Origin: an uncultured Azospirillum sp.
GTDB lineage: Bacteria; Pseudomonadota; Alphaproteobacteria; RF32; CAG-239
Length of the DNA: 26,544 nt
Assembly (NCBI GenBank): GCA_900539605.1
Contig: UQCS01000021.1
Location: forward strand, 1 to 26,544
Reading direction: 5' to 3'
Under the pieces are notes generated by a model. It was not told the origin of the DNA. It worked only from the letters and a program-made list of their open reading frames with translations, and ran no database searches. Each line of letters begins with the position of its first letter. The stretch's first letter is position 1. Both the position numbers and the translations under genes were made by a program. Of this stretch, positions 14,868 to 22,156 are shown piece by piece.

Positions 14868-17039
14868 ATGGGATTACAAAAAAGAGGCGAAGAATGGGAA
14901 GAATATGACCACGCCGTGCAATGGATGTCGCTGACCGTCATCATTACACTGCTGGTTACTATTTTTCTGGCGGTGATTTCGATGCCGCTCGGTTACATTA
15001 TCGGAAACGGAATTTCCAAGGAATCGATCGACAACGTCGGCAAATTTTTGGGAATGATATTTAACGATCCGTCTTATCTTTTCTCGCGTTACTGGAACTG
15101 GATGCGCCAAATCGGCAACTATCACGGTACCTTCAGCTTTTCATTGTGGCTGCCGGTTTTGCCGATTCTCTCACTGCCAATCGGTCTGATCATCGGTGCC
15201 GTTACCAACCCCTATCGTTTTCAGTCCAACATCCACGGTTCCGGCCGCGTTGCGACGCTAAAAGACATCAAATCGATGAAACTGTTGGATGGTTTTTGCA
15301 TGGTAATCGGCAAGTTTAAGGGCTATTACCTTAAATTGCCGGAAACATTGTCCACTTTGTGCTGTGCACCTCCGGGTACCGGTAAAACTGCCGGCGTGGT
15401 TATTCCGACTATTTTCAATTCCAAAGGCCTCAGCCTGGTTATCAACGACCCGAAACCCGAATTGTGTTATACCACTTCCGGCGCCCGCGCAAAAGAAGGT
15501 CCCGTATTTATCATCAACTGGGGTGCCGAAGATAATCCGGCCGAAGGCTTGTATTACCCCAGTTGGAACCCGTTGTCTCCGACCGCATTGCCGGCTCCCG
15601 GCCCGGGTCGTGATATGTATGTCGACTCCATGTGCAATATTTTGGTAGAAGACCCAAAAGGCGGCGCCGATCCGCACTGGTCACAGACCGGGCGCGCCGC
15701 AATCACCGGTTTTATTCACTTTATCGCCTCCAAATGCGAAAAAGCCCGTGCCAACGACTATTTTCTGGGCCGGGTTTACGAAGGCAAACTGGACGAAGAA
15801 GACAAGCAGGTTCTTGAAGGTTATTACGAAGAAATCAAAATGCACAATCCGGCAGCCATCCGCGCCATCAACGACTTGCGCAACAATAGCCTGACGGTGG
15901 AAAACTATGTGCCGATCGGCACCTGGGATTTGCTACCCGAAAAATGGGTCGGACGCGAAGCCTGTATCGCTATGATTATGGAATGGCTGACCGAAGCGCA
16001 AATCAAGCAGGGACAGGAAATCAAGCGCCGTCTGGCCGAAGGCGACCAAATGGCTGCTATGGCTGATCCGATGCGTGACCTGCTCGATTCCGCGGTGGAA
16101 GAAGCGCGAAAATACGGCTATGCCCAACGTGCCTACACTGAGCTTTCAACCCTAAGCAACATGCCGGATAAGGAACGCGGCTCAGTTATGTCAACCGCTT
16201 TTGCCGGCATCGGCGTTTTCAAAAACTCGGCCGTCGTTTCGCGAACCAGCTTTTCTGACCTGCAATTTAAAGATCTGCGTGGGATGAAAGATCCGATCAC
16301 CGGCGAATGGAAACCGATCTCGGTTTATCTGTCGATTAACCAGGTTGATGCCCGGGCATTGGGCGTTATCAGCGGCATCTTTATTGAATTGATGTCTTCT
16401 TACCTGATTTCCAACCCGCCGAACTACGTCAACGCCACCGACGGCAAAATGGGACCGTTCCCGACCTTGTTCGTACTCGACGAGTTTCCGCAAATGCCGA
16501 AACTGAAAGCGGTTATTGACGGTCCGGCGGTCGGCCGCGGTCAAAAAGTATCATATTTGCTGATCGGACAAGATCTGGGCCAGATTTCGGGCAAATACGG
16601 CAAAGACGACCTCGAAACTGTTATTTCTACGACCGCCTGTAAAGTTATCTTGTCCCAGAACAACGAACAAACAGCACAGCGTTTTTCCAAAATGGTCGGT
16701 AACAAAACGGTTCAGACTTCTTCCTATTCCAAACAGGAAGGTTTCTCCAAACAGGCCAACCCGTTCTCGAAAAACGTCAGCTACCAGTTACAAGGGGTTT
16801 CTGTTATTACCACCTCGCAACTGCTCAGCTTGCCGATGCTCAAACAGGTGGTCTTGTATCAAAGTTATATCGACCGGCCGATCATTGCCGATTCTCCGCG
16901 TTATTATCTCGACCCGAAGATGCGTGCTTTGTCAAAATTGCCTCCGGCGCCCAACGTTCCCGAATGGATCGTTGCCCAGCGTGAGGATATTAATGACAAT
17001 ATGCTCGAAAAATTGGGTCTCGATGACAACGAAGCTTAA
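14868..17039 (+). CDS. VirD4/TraG-family type IV coupling protein
   Basis: A 723 aa hexameric inner-membrane ATPase of the family that recruits substrates to type IV secretion channels. Two membrane segments lie near the N-terminus (about 20-47 and 90-112). Next come HGSGRVA, the Walker A motif APPGTGKTAG (167-176) and NDPKPEL. A helical domain spans about 290-450. Walker B FVLDEFPQM (535-543) and the family's GQDLGQISGKYG motif (567-578) follow. The C-terminus is short and acidic (GLDDNEA). All ATPase motifs are intact. GAGGTG precedes the ATG, 15 bp after the previous gene, and a strong terminator follows. No relaxase or VirB gene is in the window. I infer export of protein substrates; conjugative use is not excluded. 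Confidence 0.93.
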   Translation: MGLQKRGEEWEEYDHAVQWMSLTVIITLLVTIFLAVISMPLGYIIGNGISKESIDNVGKFLGMIFNDPSYLFSRYWNWMRQIGNYHGTFSFSLWLPVLPILSLPIGLIIGAVTNPYRFQSNIHGSGRVATLKDIKSMKLLDGFCMVIGKFKGYYLKLPETLSTLCCAPPGTGKTAGVVIPTIFNSKGLSLVINDPKPELCYTTSGARAKEGPVFIINWGAEDNPAEGLYYPSWNPLSPTALPAPGPGRDMYVDSMCNILVEDPKGGADPHWSQTGRAAITGFIHFIASKCEKARANDYFLGRVYEGKLDEEDKQVLEGYYEEIKMHNPAAIRAINDLRNNSLTVENYVPIGTWDLLPEKWVGREACIAMIMEWLTEAQIKQGQEIKRRLAEGDQMAAMADPMRDLLDSAVEEARKYGYAQRAYTELSTLSNMPDKERGSVMSTAFAGIGVFKNSAVVSRTSFSDLQFKDLRGMKDPITGEWKPISVYLSINQVDARALGVISGIFIELMSSYLISNPPNYVNATDGKMGPFPTLFVLDEFPQMPKLKAVIDGPAVGRGQKVSYLLIGQDLGQISGKYGKDDLETVISTTACKVILSQNNEQTAQRFSKMVGNKTVQTSSYSKQEGFSKQANPFSKNVSYQLQGVSVITTSQLLSLPMLKQVVLYQSYIDRPIIADSPRYYLDPKMRALSKLPPAPNVPEWIVAQREDINDNMLEKLGLDDNEA

Positions 17040-17043
17040 ACTC

Positions 17044-17067
17044 AGCCCCGGTTTCCGGGGCTTTTTT
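17044..17067 (+). terminator. Terminator of the coupling-protein operon
   Basis: AGCCCCGG (17044-17051) and CCGGGGCT (17055-17062) form a perfect GC-rich stem with a TTT loop and a run of six T (17062-17067). It begins 4 bp after the coupling-protein stop codon and fits only the + direction. Confidence 0.92.
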
Positions 17068-17119
17068 CAGACACGGCAGCTGTTTTTCATAACAAGCTTT
17101 TTCTATGGACAGCTACTGT

Positions 17120-17398
17120 TTAATCGTAAATATCGTCAAGCATTTTCAACAACTTGGTTGCATTGTTGTTCTTGATCGAATAATAAATGGCCTGAGCTTG
17201 CCGCCGGGTATCGACAATTCCGGCAGAACGGAGCACGGCCAGATGCTGGGAAAGAGCAGATTGGCTGAGACCGATCATCTTTTCCAGATCACCGACCTTG
17301 CGTTCGCCGTCCCGCAGAATATACATAATTTCCAGACGTTTTTTATTTCCCAGGGCCCTCAACATTTTAGAGCCTTGTATCACAGCCGGATTTTCCAT
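17120..17398 (-). CDS. ArsR-family winged-helix transcriptional regulator
   Basis: A 92 aa dimeric DNA-binding protein with a single winged helix-turn-helix: KRLEIMYILRDGERKVGDLEK, recognition helix QSALSQHLAVLRSAGIV (about 45-61), and wing TRRQAQAIYYSI. There are no cysteines, and no obvious His/Asp set at the usual metal sites, so a metal-sensing or BigR/SqrR-type thiol switch looks unlikely. The ligand is unknown. AAGGAG precedes the ATG at good spacing. It is divergent from xseB across 121 bp holding a palindrome that could serve as -35 for both directions, consistent with autoregulation. Confidence 0.9.
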   Translation of the reverse strand: MENPAVIQGSKMLRALGNKKRLEIMYILRDGERKVGDLEKMIGLSQSALSQHLAVLRSAGIVDTRRQAQAIYYSIKNNNATKLLKMLDDIYD

Positions 17399-17443
17399 TA
17401 TTTTCCTCTCCTTGAGATCTAGCGGATTATAGAGATATCGGTT

Positions 17444-17472
17444 ATGGTATGTATTTAGTATTGAAATTTCAA
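17444..17472 (-). promoter_or_regulatory. Candidate arsR promoter sharing a palindromic -35
   Basis: On the minus strand, TTGAAA (17467-17472), a 17 bp spacer and TACCAT (17444-17449). The -35 is the right half of the palindrome TTGAAATTTCAA. Confidence 0.4.
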
Positions 17473-17489
17473 AATTAAACTAATAATAT
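17461..17489 (+). promoter_or_regulatory. Candidate xseB operon promoter with palindromic operator
   Basis: TTGAAA (17461-17466), a 17 bp spacer and TAATAT (17484-17489), placing the start near 17496. The -35 is the left half of the perfect 12 bp palindrome TTGAAATTTCAA (17461-17472). A second palindrome, AATAATATTATT (17482-17493), covers the -10. Either would suit the ArsR-type dimer encoded next door. Confidence 0.5.
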
Positions 17490-17519
17490 TATTTATTAAT
17501 AATACAAGGAGCCAAATAA

Positions 17520-17765
17520 ATGTCAGCAGAAAATAACGGCGAATTGAGCTTCGAAGAAGCGCTCGGACGCCTGGAAAACATCGTTCGGGAACTCGAAGCC
17601 GGACGAATTAAGCTTGACGATGCCGTCAAAGCCTATGAGCAGGCGGTTAAACTTAAGAACTTTTGCGAACAAAAATTGCAGGACGCCAAATTAAAAATTG
17701 AAAAAATAGAAATCACACCCGACGGCACTCCCGTTCTTACCCCTTTGGACAAGACCAATGACTGA
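17520..17765 (+). CDS. xseB: Exodeoxyribonuclease VII small subunit
   Basis: The small helical subunit of exonuclease VII, which with XseA degrades single-stranded DNA in both directions. The 81 aa length is normal, and the family signature LSFEEALGRLENIVRELEAGRIKLDDAVKAYE is clear (longest matches at residues 9-40). It is preceded by AAGGAG. The stop overlaps the ispA start by 8 bp, so the two are translationally coupled. The xseB-ispA order is standard in alphaproteobacteria and gammaproteobacteria. xseA is not in the window. Confidence 0.96.
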   Translation: MSAENNGELSFEEALGRLENIVRELEAGRIKLDDAVKAYEQAVKLKNFCEQKLQDAKLKIEKIEITPDGTPVLTPLDKTND

Positions 17766-18666
17766 CGATGACTTTAAAACGGTTCTCAACCGCTACGCGA
17801 CCCGATTCAATCAGGAAATTGACCGTTTTTTTCCGTTTCCCGAAGGAGAAGAAAAACGAGTTGCTCAGGCAATGCACTATTCTCTGACCCGGGGCGGCAA
17901 ACGCCTGCGCCCCTATTTGGTCTTTGAAACCGCCGCCCTGTTCGGCATTACTTTTGAACAGTCTCTCAATACGGCAATGGCGCTTGAAATGCTTCATACC
18001 TATTCGTTGATTCATGATGACCTGCCGGCGATGGACGACGATGACCGTCGCCGCGGTTTTCCGACCTGTCATAAACAATTCGACGAAGCAACCGCTATTA
18101 TTGCCGGTGACGGCTTGCTGACCTACGCTTTCGAAATTATGAGCCGGCCGGCCACAACCCCAAATCCGGCCGTCCGCTGTTATCTGATCGAAATGCTTGC
18201 CAACGCCGCCGGCGCTTTCAACGGCATGGTTGCCGGGCAAATGCTTGACCTGATTTGTGCCGCCTACAGCTCCGGACGCCGCGATACCGAAGAATTGATC
18301 AAACATATTGAAGAAATGAAAACCGGACGTTTGCTGCGTTACGCGGTCGAAGCCGGCGCCGTTCTCGGCAGTGCAACCGAACAAGAACTCCGTGCCCTGC
18401 TCACCTATGCCCGCCGGATCGGCATTGCGTTCCAAATCACCGACGATATTTTGGATGTTACCGGTGACGAACGGACAATGGGCAAAACCCTGCATAAAGA
18501 CGAAAAACAAAACAAGTTTACTTTTGTCAGCCTTTACGGGTTAGACACCGCACGCCGCATTGCCTGCGAACTGATTGCCGCGGCACAGCAAGATCTTGAA
18601 ATCTTCGGCGACCGTGCCCAAAATCTAAAAAATCTGGCCGCTTATATCATTGAACGTCAGCATTAG
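17758..18666 (+). CDS. ispA: Farnesyl (geranyl) diphosphate synthase, polyprenyl synthetase family
   Basis: A cytoplasmic isoprenoid enzyme that condenses DMAPP/GPP with IPP to give farnesyl diphosphate for quinones and undecaprenyl carriers. It is 302 aa. Landmarks are GGKRLRP (47-53), the first aspartate-rich motif HDDLPAMDDDDRRRG (86-100) with the short-chain type two-residue insertion, and the second aspartate motif DDILD (229-233). All Mg-binding residues are present. It overlaps xseB by 8 bp. In many alphaproteobacteria dxs follows ispA; here a periplasmic binding protein gene follows 11 bp later instead. Confidence 0.95.
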   Translation: MTDDDFKTVLNRYATRFNQEIDRFFPFPEGEEKRVAQAMHYSLTRGGKRLRPYLVFETAALFGITFEQSLNTAMALEMLHTYSLIHDDLPAMDDDDRRRGFPTCHKQFDEATAIIAGDGLLTYAFEIMSRPATTPNPAVRCYLIEMLANAAGAFNGMVAGQMLDLICAAYSSGRRDTEELIKHIEEMKTGRLLRYAVEAGAVLGSATEQELRALLTYARRIGIAFQITDDILDVTGDERTMGKTLHKDEKQNKFTFVSLYGLDTARRIACELIAAAQQDLEIFGDRAQNLKNLAAYIIERQH

Positions 18667-18677
18667 AGGAGACTGTC

Positions 18678-19523
18678 ATGAAAAAACTGTGGACTATTGT
18701 GATTTTGCTGGTTCTGGTTGCTTCCGGCAGCTGGGCCCAAATCGAATTTGAAGAAATCAAAAGCCGCACTCAGGAAAAACTGCATGTCACCGGCTTTTTC
18801 GATTATTTTCCGTTCGGACAATACGAGAACAATGTCTATTCGGGGGTTTTCAAACCGTTTATCGAATATTTTTCCGACCACGGTCAATATGTGCTGGACT
18901 ACCTTCCGGTGAGCATGAGTTATGAGGATACCATCCGCGAAGCTGCCAAAGGCGAAGCCGATGTTGTTCTCGGTATGTATGCCGAAACAAGCCTTTACAC
19001 CGACCTCAAGTTCATCTATCCGGCTGCCATCGACAACCCGGTTCACATTGCAATGCTCCCTTCAAAAATCGGCAGTCTGCGTTCGCTGGAAGATCTCAAA
19101 AAAATGAAAGGCGCCATTCACCGTAAAGAACGTTTCAGTGGTTATGTCAATGATAAACTGAAAGATTTTCAGATCGAATATGTTGATAATTCATACGATC
19201 TGTTCGGCAAACTGATCCGTGGAGAAATTGACTACATCTTTACCAGCATTTACTTCGGTACCATCGAAGCGGCTAAGCTTGGCCTGCGACCGCAAATAGC
19301 CTTTTCCAAACAAAGCATCTGGACCATGCCGGTGTTTATCGGTATTTCCAAAGCTTCGGTCCACCGCGAATATTTGTCCCATACCTTAAGCAAAATGCTT
19401 GAGAAACCTGAAATCCGCGAAAAAATTAAAAATGACATGATCAATATCGTCACCAAGGTAGAAGAACAATATAACGGGACAGTCCCCCCCGCTTATGAAT
19501 TGCCAAAAAATGCGGACAAATAA
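18678..19523 (+). CDS. Periplasmic solute-binding protein, family 3-like
   Basis: A 281 aa secreted protein with a Sec signal peptide (KK, a hydrophobic core, probable cleavage after GSWA near residue 20). The mature part has the bilobal layout of family 3 binding proteins: an N-terminal strand LHVTGFFDYFPFG, a GEADVVLGMY hinge region, then SLRSLEDLKKMKGAIHRKE and IRGEIDYIFTS as lobe-2 motifs. There are no ABC permease or ATPase genes beside it, so it may work with a distant transporter or as a sensor. GAGGAG precedes the ATG, 11 bp after ispA; co-transcription with xseB-ispA is likely. The ligand is unknown. Confidence 0.8.
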   Translation: MKKLWTIVILLVLVASGSWAQIEFEEIKSRTQEKLHVTGFFDYFPFGQYENNVYSGVFKPFIEYFSDHGQYVLDYLPVSMSYEDTIREAAKGEADVVLGMYAETSLYTDLKFIYPAAIDNPVHIAMLPSKIGSLRSLEDLKKMKGAIHRKERFSGYVNDKLKDFQIEYVDNSYDLFGKLIRGEIDYIFTSIYFGTIEAAKLGLRPQIAFSKQSIWTMPVFIGISKASVHREYLSHTLSKMLEKPEIREKIKNDMINIVTKVEEQYNGTVPPAYELPKNADK

Positions 19524-19575
19524 ATAATAGACGGCACAAAAAAGCAAACGTCAAATATTCTGTTACACAGAGTTC

Positions 19576-19604
19576 TTGACCTGAGACAAACAAGTTGCTA
19601 AATT
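19576..19604 (+). promoter_or_regulatory. Sigma70-type promoter of the fzlA-like operon
   Basis: TTGACC (19576-19581), a 17 bp spacer and TAAATT (19599-19604). Predicted start near 19611, giving a leader of about 34 nt before the ATG at 19645. Confidence 0.65.
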
Positions 19605-19644
19605 ATAACTCAGATTTGTAAAAACATTCAGGGGTAAGATATAT

Positions 19645-20310
19645 ATGGTTCTTTTGATACATCATCCGGTATCTGCCGTATCGCGCAAAATCCGCCTGTT
19701 GATGGCGGAAAAACGTATTTTGTTCGTATTAAAAGAAGAAGAACCGTGGAACTTGTCTCCCGAAGTATATAAACTCAACGTAGCCGGAGAATTGCCGATT
19801 TTTATTTTCGACGGCAACGTGGTCTCCGGCAATTACGCCATTACCGAATTTCTTGAAGAAGTCAATCCCGACTTGCGACTGATTAACGGTGACGCCCGCC
19901 ATAAGGCGGAAATCCGGCGCCTGACCGAATGGTTTGACGGAAAGTTCGCCAAAGAAGCCGGCCGCAGCCTGATCAACGAAAAAATATACAAACGTTTCAG
20001 CAAAGGGCTGGCACCCGATTCCAAAATATTGAAAACGGCTCTCAATAACCTGAACTTTCATATGGAATATATAGACTGGCTGTGCGAATCCCGCAATTAT
20101 CTGGCCGGCGACACTTTTTCTTTGGCAGATATTACCGCCGCCGCACATCTGTCGGTTATTGATTATCTGGGCGATGTCCCGTGGGAAGGCTATAAAAATG
20201 CCAAACTGTGGTACTCAAAAATCAAATCGCGTCCCAGTTTCAAAGAAATATTAAAGGACAACATCAAAGGAATTCTTCCCGCAAAACATTATGCCAACTT
20301 GGATTTTTAG
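19645..20310 (+). CDS. fzlA: FzlA-like glutathione S-transferase-fold protein
   Basis: A 221 aa cytoplasmic GST-fold protein. The N-terminal thioredoxin-like domain starts IHHPVSAVSRKIRLLMAEK, keeps the cis-proline motif ELPIF (50-54), and has SGNYAITEFLEE where glutathione-binding enzymes have ES.AI. The helical domain includes FSLADITAAAHLSVIDYLGDVPW. The tail KSRPSFKEILKDN then HYANLDF resembles the conserved C-terminus of FzlA, the alphaproteobacterial FtsZ-binding protein of cell division that lacks normal GST activity. The assignment rests on that tail and on the degenerate glutathione site; a plain GST remains possible. It has its own promoter and precedes a lipoprotein gene by 2 bp. 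Confidence 0.72.
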   Translation: MVLLIHHPVSAVSRKIRLLMAEKRILFVLKEEEPWNLSPEVYKLNVAGELPIFIFDGNVVSGNYAITEFLEEVNPDLRLINGDARHKAEIRRLTEWFDGKFAKEAGRSLINEKIYKRFSKGLAPDSKILKTALNNLNFHMEYIDWLCESRNYLAGDTFSLADITAAAHLSVIDYLGDVPWEGYKNAKLWYSKIKSRPSFKEILKDNIKGILPAKHYANLDF

Positions 20311-20312
20311 AT

Positions 20313-20756
20313 ATGAAAAAAATTTTGTTCCCTCTTGCCGCAATAACTCTTCTGGCTTCTTGTTCCTCCTGGCGCGAAGGCGACGGCCAAATCGTCTACC
20401 ACTGGGAACGTTATAACACCGGCGTCGAAAAATTTGCGCGCGACCATAACTATTGTATGCACCAGGCCGAAGCATTCAAATTGCTTCCGCGTTTCAAGAC
20501 TTTATTTCACTCCATGTTTTATTCGGAAGAAGAAAAATTGTTCGTCCGCGCCGATTGGAATGCAGACCGCGGCATTTGGGCCACATATGTCCCTTACACC
20601 GGTGCCCAGCCTCTGGTCGTCAACTATCTGCGTGACGACGCCGAAGTCGATCCGGCCGACTACAGCAAATGCATGAGAGACAGAGGTTATACCATCCGCA
20701 ATTACAACATCCCGGAAATCACCAACATCCGGTTGCACGGGCGTCCTTCTATCTGA
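20313..20756 (+). CDS. Lipoprotein, unknown function, coupled to fzlA-like gene
   Basis: A 147 aa protein with lipoprotein signal MKKILFPLAAITLLASC; lipobox LASC, lipidated C17. The mature region has two further cysteines (HNYCMHQAEAF and YSKCMRDRGY) spaced about 73 residues apart, plus aromatic motifs (YHWERYNTG, WATYVPY). The cysteine-containing C-terminal motif CMRDRGY recalls small envelope lipoproteins that end in a similar helix, but I cannot name the family. It starts 2 bp after the fzlA-like stop, so it is probably in the same transcript. It converges on the efflux operon with only 2 bp between stop codons. Confidence 0.8.
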   Translation: MKKILFPLAAITLLASCSSWREGDGQIVYHWERYNTGVEKFARDHNYCMHQAEAFKLLPRFKTLFHSMFYSEEEKLFVRADWNADRGIWATYVPYTGAQPLVVNYLRDDAEVDPADYSKCMRDRGYTIRNYNIPEITNIRLHGRPSI

Positions 20757-20758
20757 AC

Positions 20759-22156
20759 TCAATAACCGCCGCCGACCGCTTTATAAAAAGTAATTACGTT
20801 ACGATAAATACTGCCCTCCGATTCGGCGAGGTTGTTTTGTGCTTCCAGGAGATTCTGTTCGGTCATCAGCAAATCGCTGAATTCAATCAGCCCTTCCTTA
20901 TATTTGTCTTTCATCGAAACCAGCACTTTCTGCATGCTGCGCACCGACCGCTGCAACGACTGATAGCGTTCATATTCCTTACGTACTGAAACAGTAGCGT
21001 TTTTTACTTCCTCTACCGCTGTCAGCAGCGTATTTTGATAAAGATAAACGTATTCTTCTTTAACTTCTTTATTGAGTTTTACCTGATTGATCAAACGACC
21101 GAAATTAAACAGCGGCAAATTGATCCCGGGCGCAAAGCCATAAGCCGCCGACGATGAAGAACCGATATCCGAAAACTTTTTGGCCTGCCAGCCCAACATG
21201 CCGCTTAGACTGACATTCGGAAACAATTCCGCCACCGCTTCTCCGATCGCGGCATTGCGGGCAATCAAAGCATTTTCGGCCATCCGCACGTCAGGACGAT
21301 TGCGCACCGCATTCAGCGGATAATTATACAAGTTTTCCACTCTGAACGCAAAAGGCTTTCCGATCAGATCACGGCGGGTGCGTTCCAGTCCGGAAACGCT
21401 TCCCGGCAGTTCCCCGGTCAAAACGGCGAGCGCATTTTTATAGGCTTCTTCCTGTTGTTCCAGCACCGGCAGCAGCGCTTTGGTCGTCTGTACCGCATAT
21501 TCCGCTTGATTAAGAGCCGCGGTATCGGCTAAACCGTTGTCATACTTTCCTTTCACCGTCTGATAAATTTCCTGCTGCAACCGTAGATTTTCTTTCGTAA
21601 TCCGCAATTGTTCCTGCACCGTTCTCAAACCGATATAGTCACTGCTCACCTCCGCGGTCATCGAGAGCATCACATTGATCAAATTGTCGGCAGCAGCAGC
21701 ATAAAGTGCCCGCGCTGCTTCGTTAAGCCGTCGTCCGCCGCCCCAGATATCAATCTCCCACGAAGCGTCAAGCCCCGCTTTGTAATAATCTTCAACCAAA
21801 CGCGGCGTATTCTGTCCTTCGGAAAGATAATTATAGTTATAGCCGCCTTCGGCATTCAATTGCGGCACAAATTTGGCTTCGTTGATCATCATCGTATAAC
21901 GTGCCTGCTTAAGTTTATGCACCGCCGCTTTCACGGTCGGGCTTGAAGTTATCGCTTTATTAACCAAACGGGTAAGCGTCTCATCGCCAAATTGTTCATA
22001 CCAGCGTACCGAAACCGGAAACGTATCTGCCTGTTGCAATGACAACGCCGCGGCCATTTGCTCTTGGCCGTAAAATTCCGGCCGCGTATAATCCGGTCCC
22101 ACCGTACAAGACATTGTCGCCAGCACAGAAGACAAAAACCATATTTTTCTATTCAT
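20759..22156 (-). CDS. Outer-membrane efflux factor, OprM/NodT type lipoprotein
   Basis: The outer-membrane channel of the tripartite pump; 465 aa, usual size. The start at 22156 (MNRKIWFL) is chosen because GGGAGGG lies just upstream and a lipoprotein signal follows at once, with lipobox TMSC (C18). A longer upstream frame is out of the signal-peptide context and rejected. Typical landmarks are CTVGPDYTRPE, two outer-membrane efflux repeats with long helices (KQARYTMMINEAKFVPQLNA; AAIGEAVAELFPNVSLSG), and RPDVRMAENALIARNA. The start overlaps the pump gene's stop by 8 bp, so it is translationally coupled as the last gene of the operon. Confidence 0.95.
   Translation of the reverse strand: MNRKIWFLSSVLATMSCTVGPDYTRPEFYGQEQMAAALSLQQADTFPVSVRWYEQFGDETLTRLVNKAITSSPTVKAAVHKLKQARYTMMINEAKFVPQLNAEGGYNYNYLSEGQNTPRLVEDYYKAGLDASWEIDIWGGGRRLNEAARALYAAAADNLINVMLSMTAEVSSDYIGLRTVQEQLRITKENLRLQQEIYQTVKGKYDNGLADTAALNQAEYAVQTTKALLPVLEQQEEAYKNALAVLTGELPGSVSGLERTRRDLIGKPFAFRVENLYNYPLNAVRNRPDVRMAENALIARNAAIGEAVAELFPNVSLSGMLGWQAKKFSDIGSSSSAAYGFAPGINLPLFNFGRLINQVKLNKEVKEEYVYLYQNTLLTAVEEVKNATVSVRKEYERYQSLQRSVRSMQKVLVSMKDKYKEGLIEFSDLLMTEQNLLEAQNNLAESEGSIYRNVITFYKAVGGGY

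Noticed and set aside
10043..17039. Integrated conjugative element or plasmid insertion
   Set aside because: No relaxase, integrase, attachment repeats or tRNA border, and base composition looks like the flanks.
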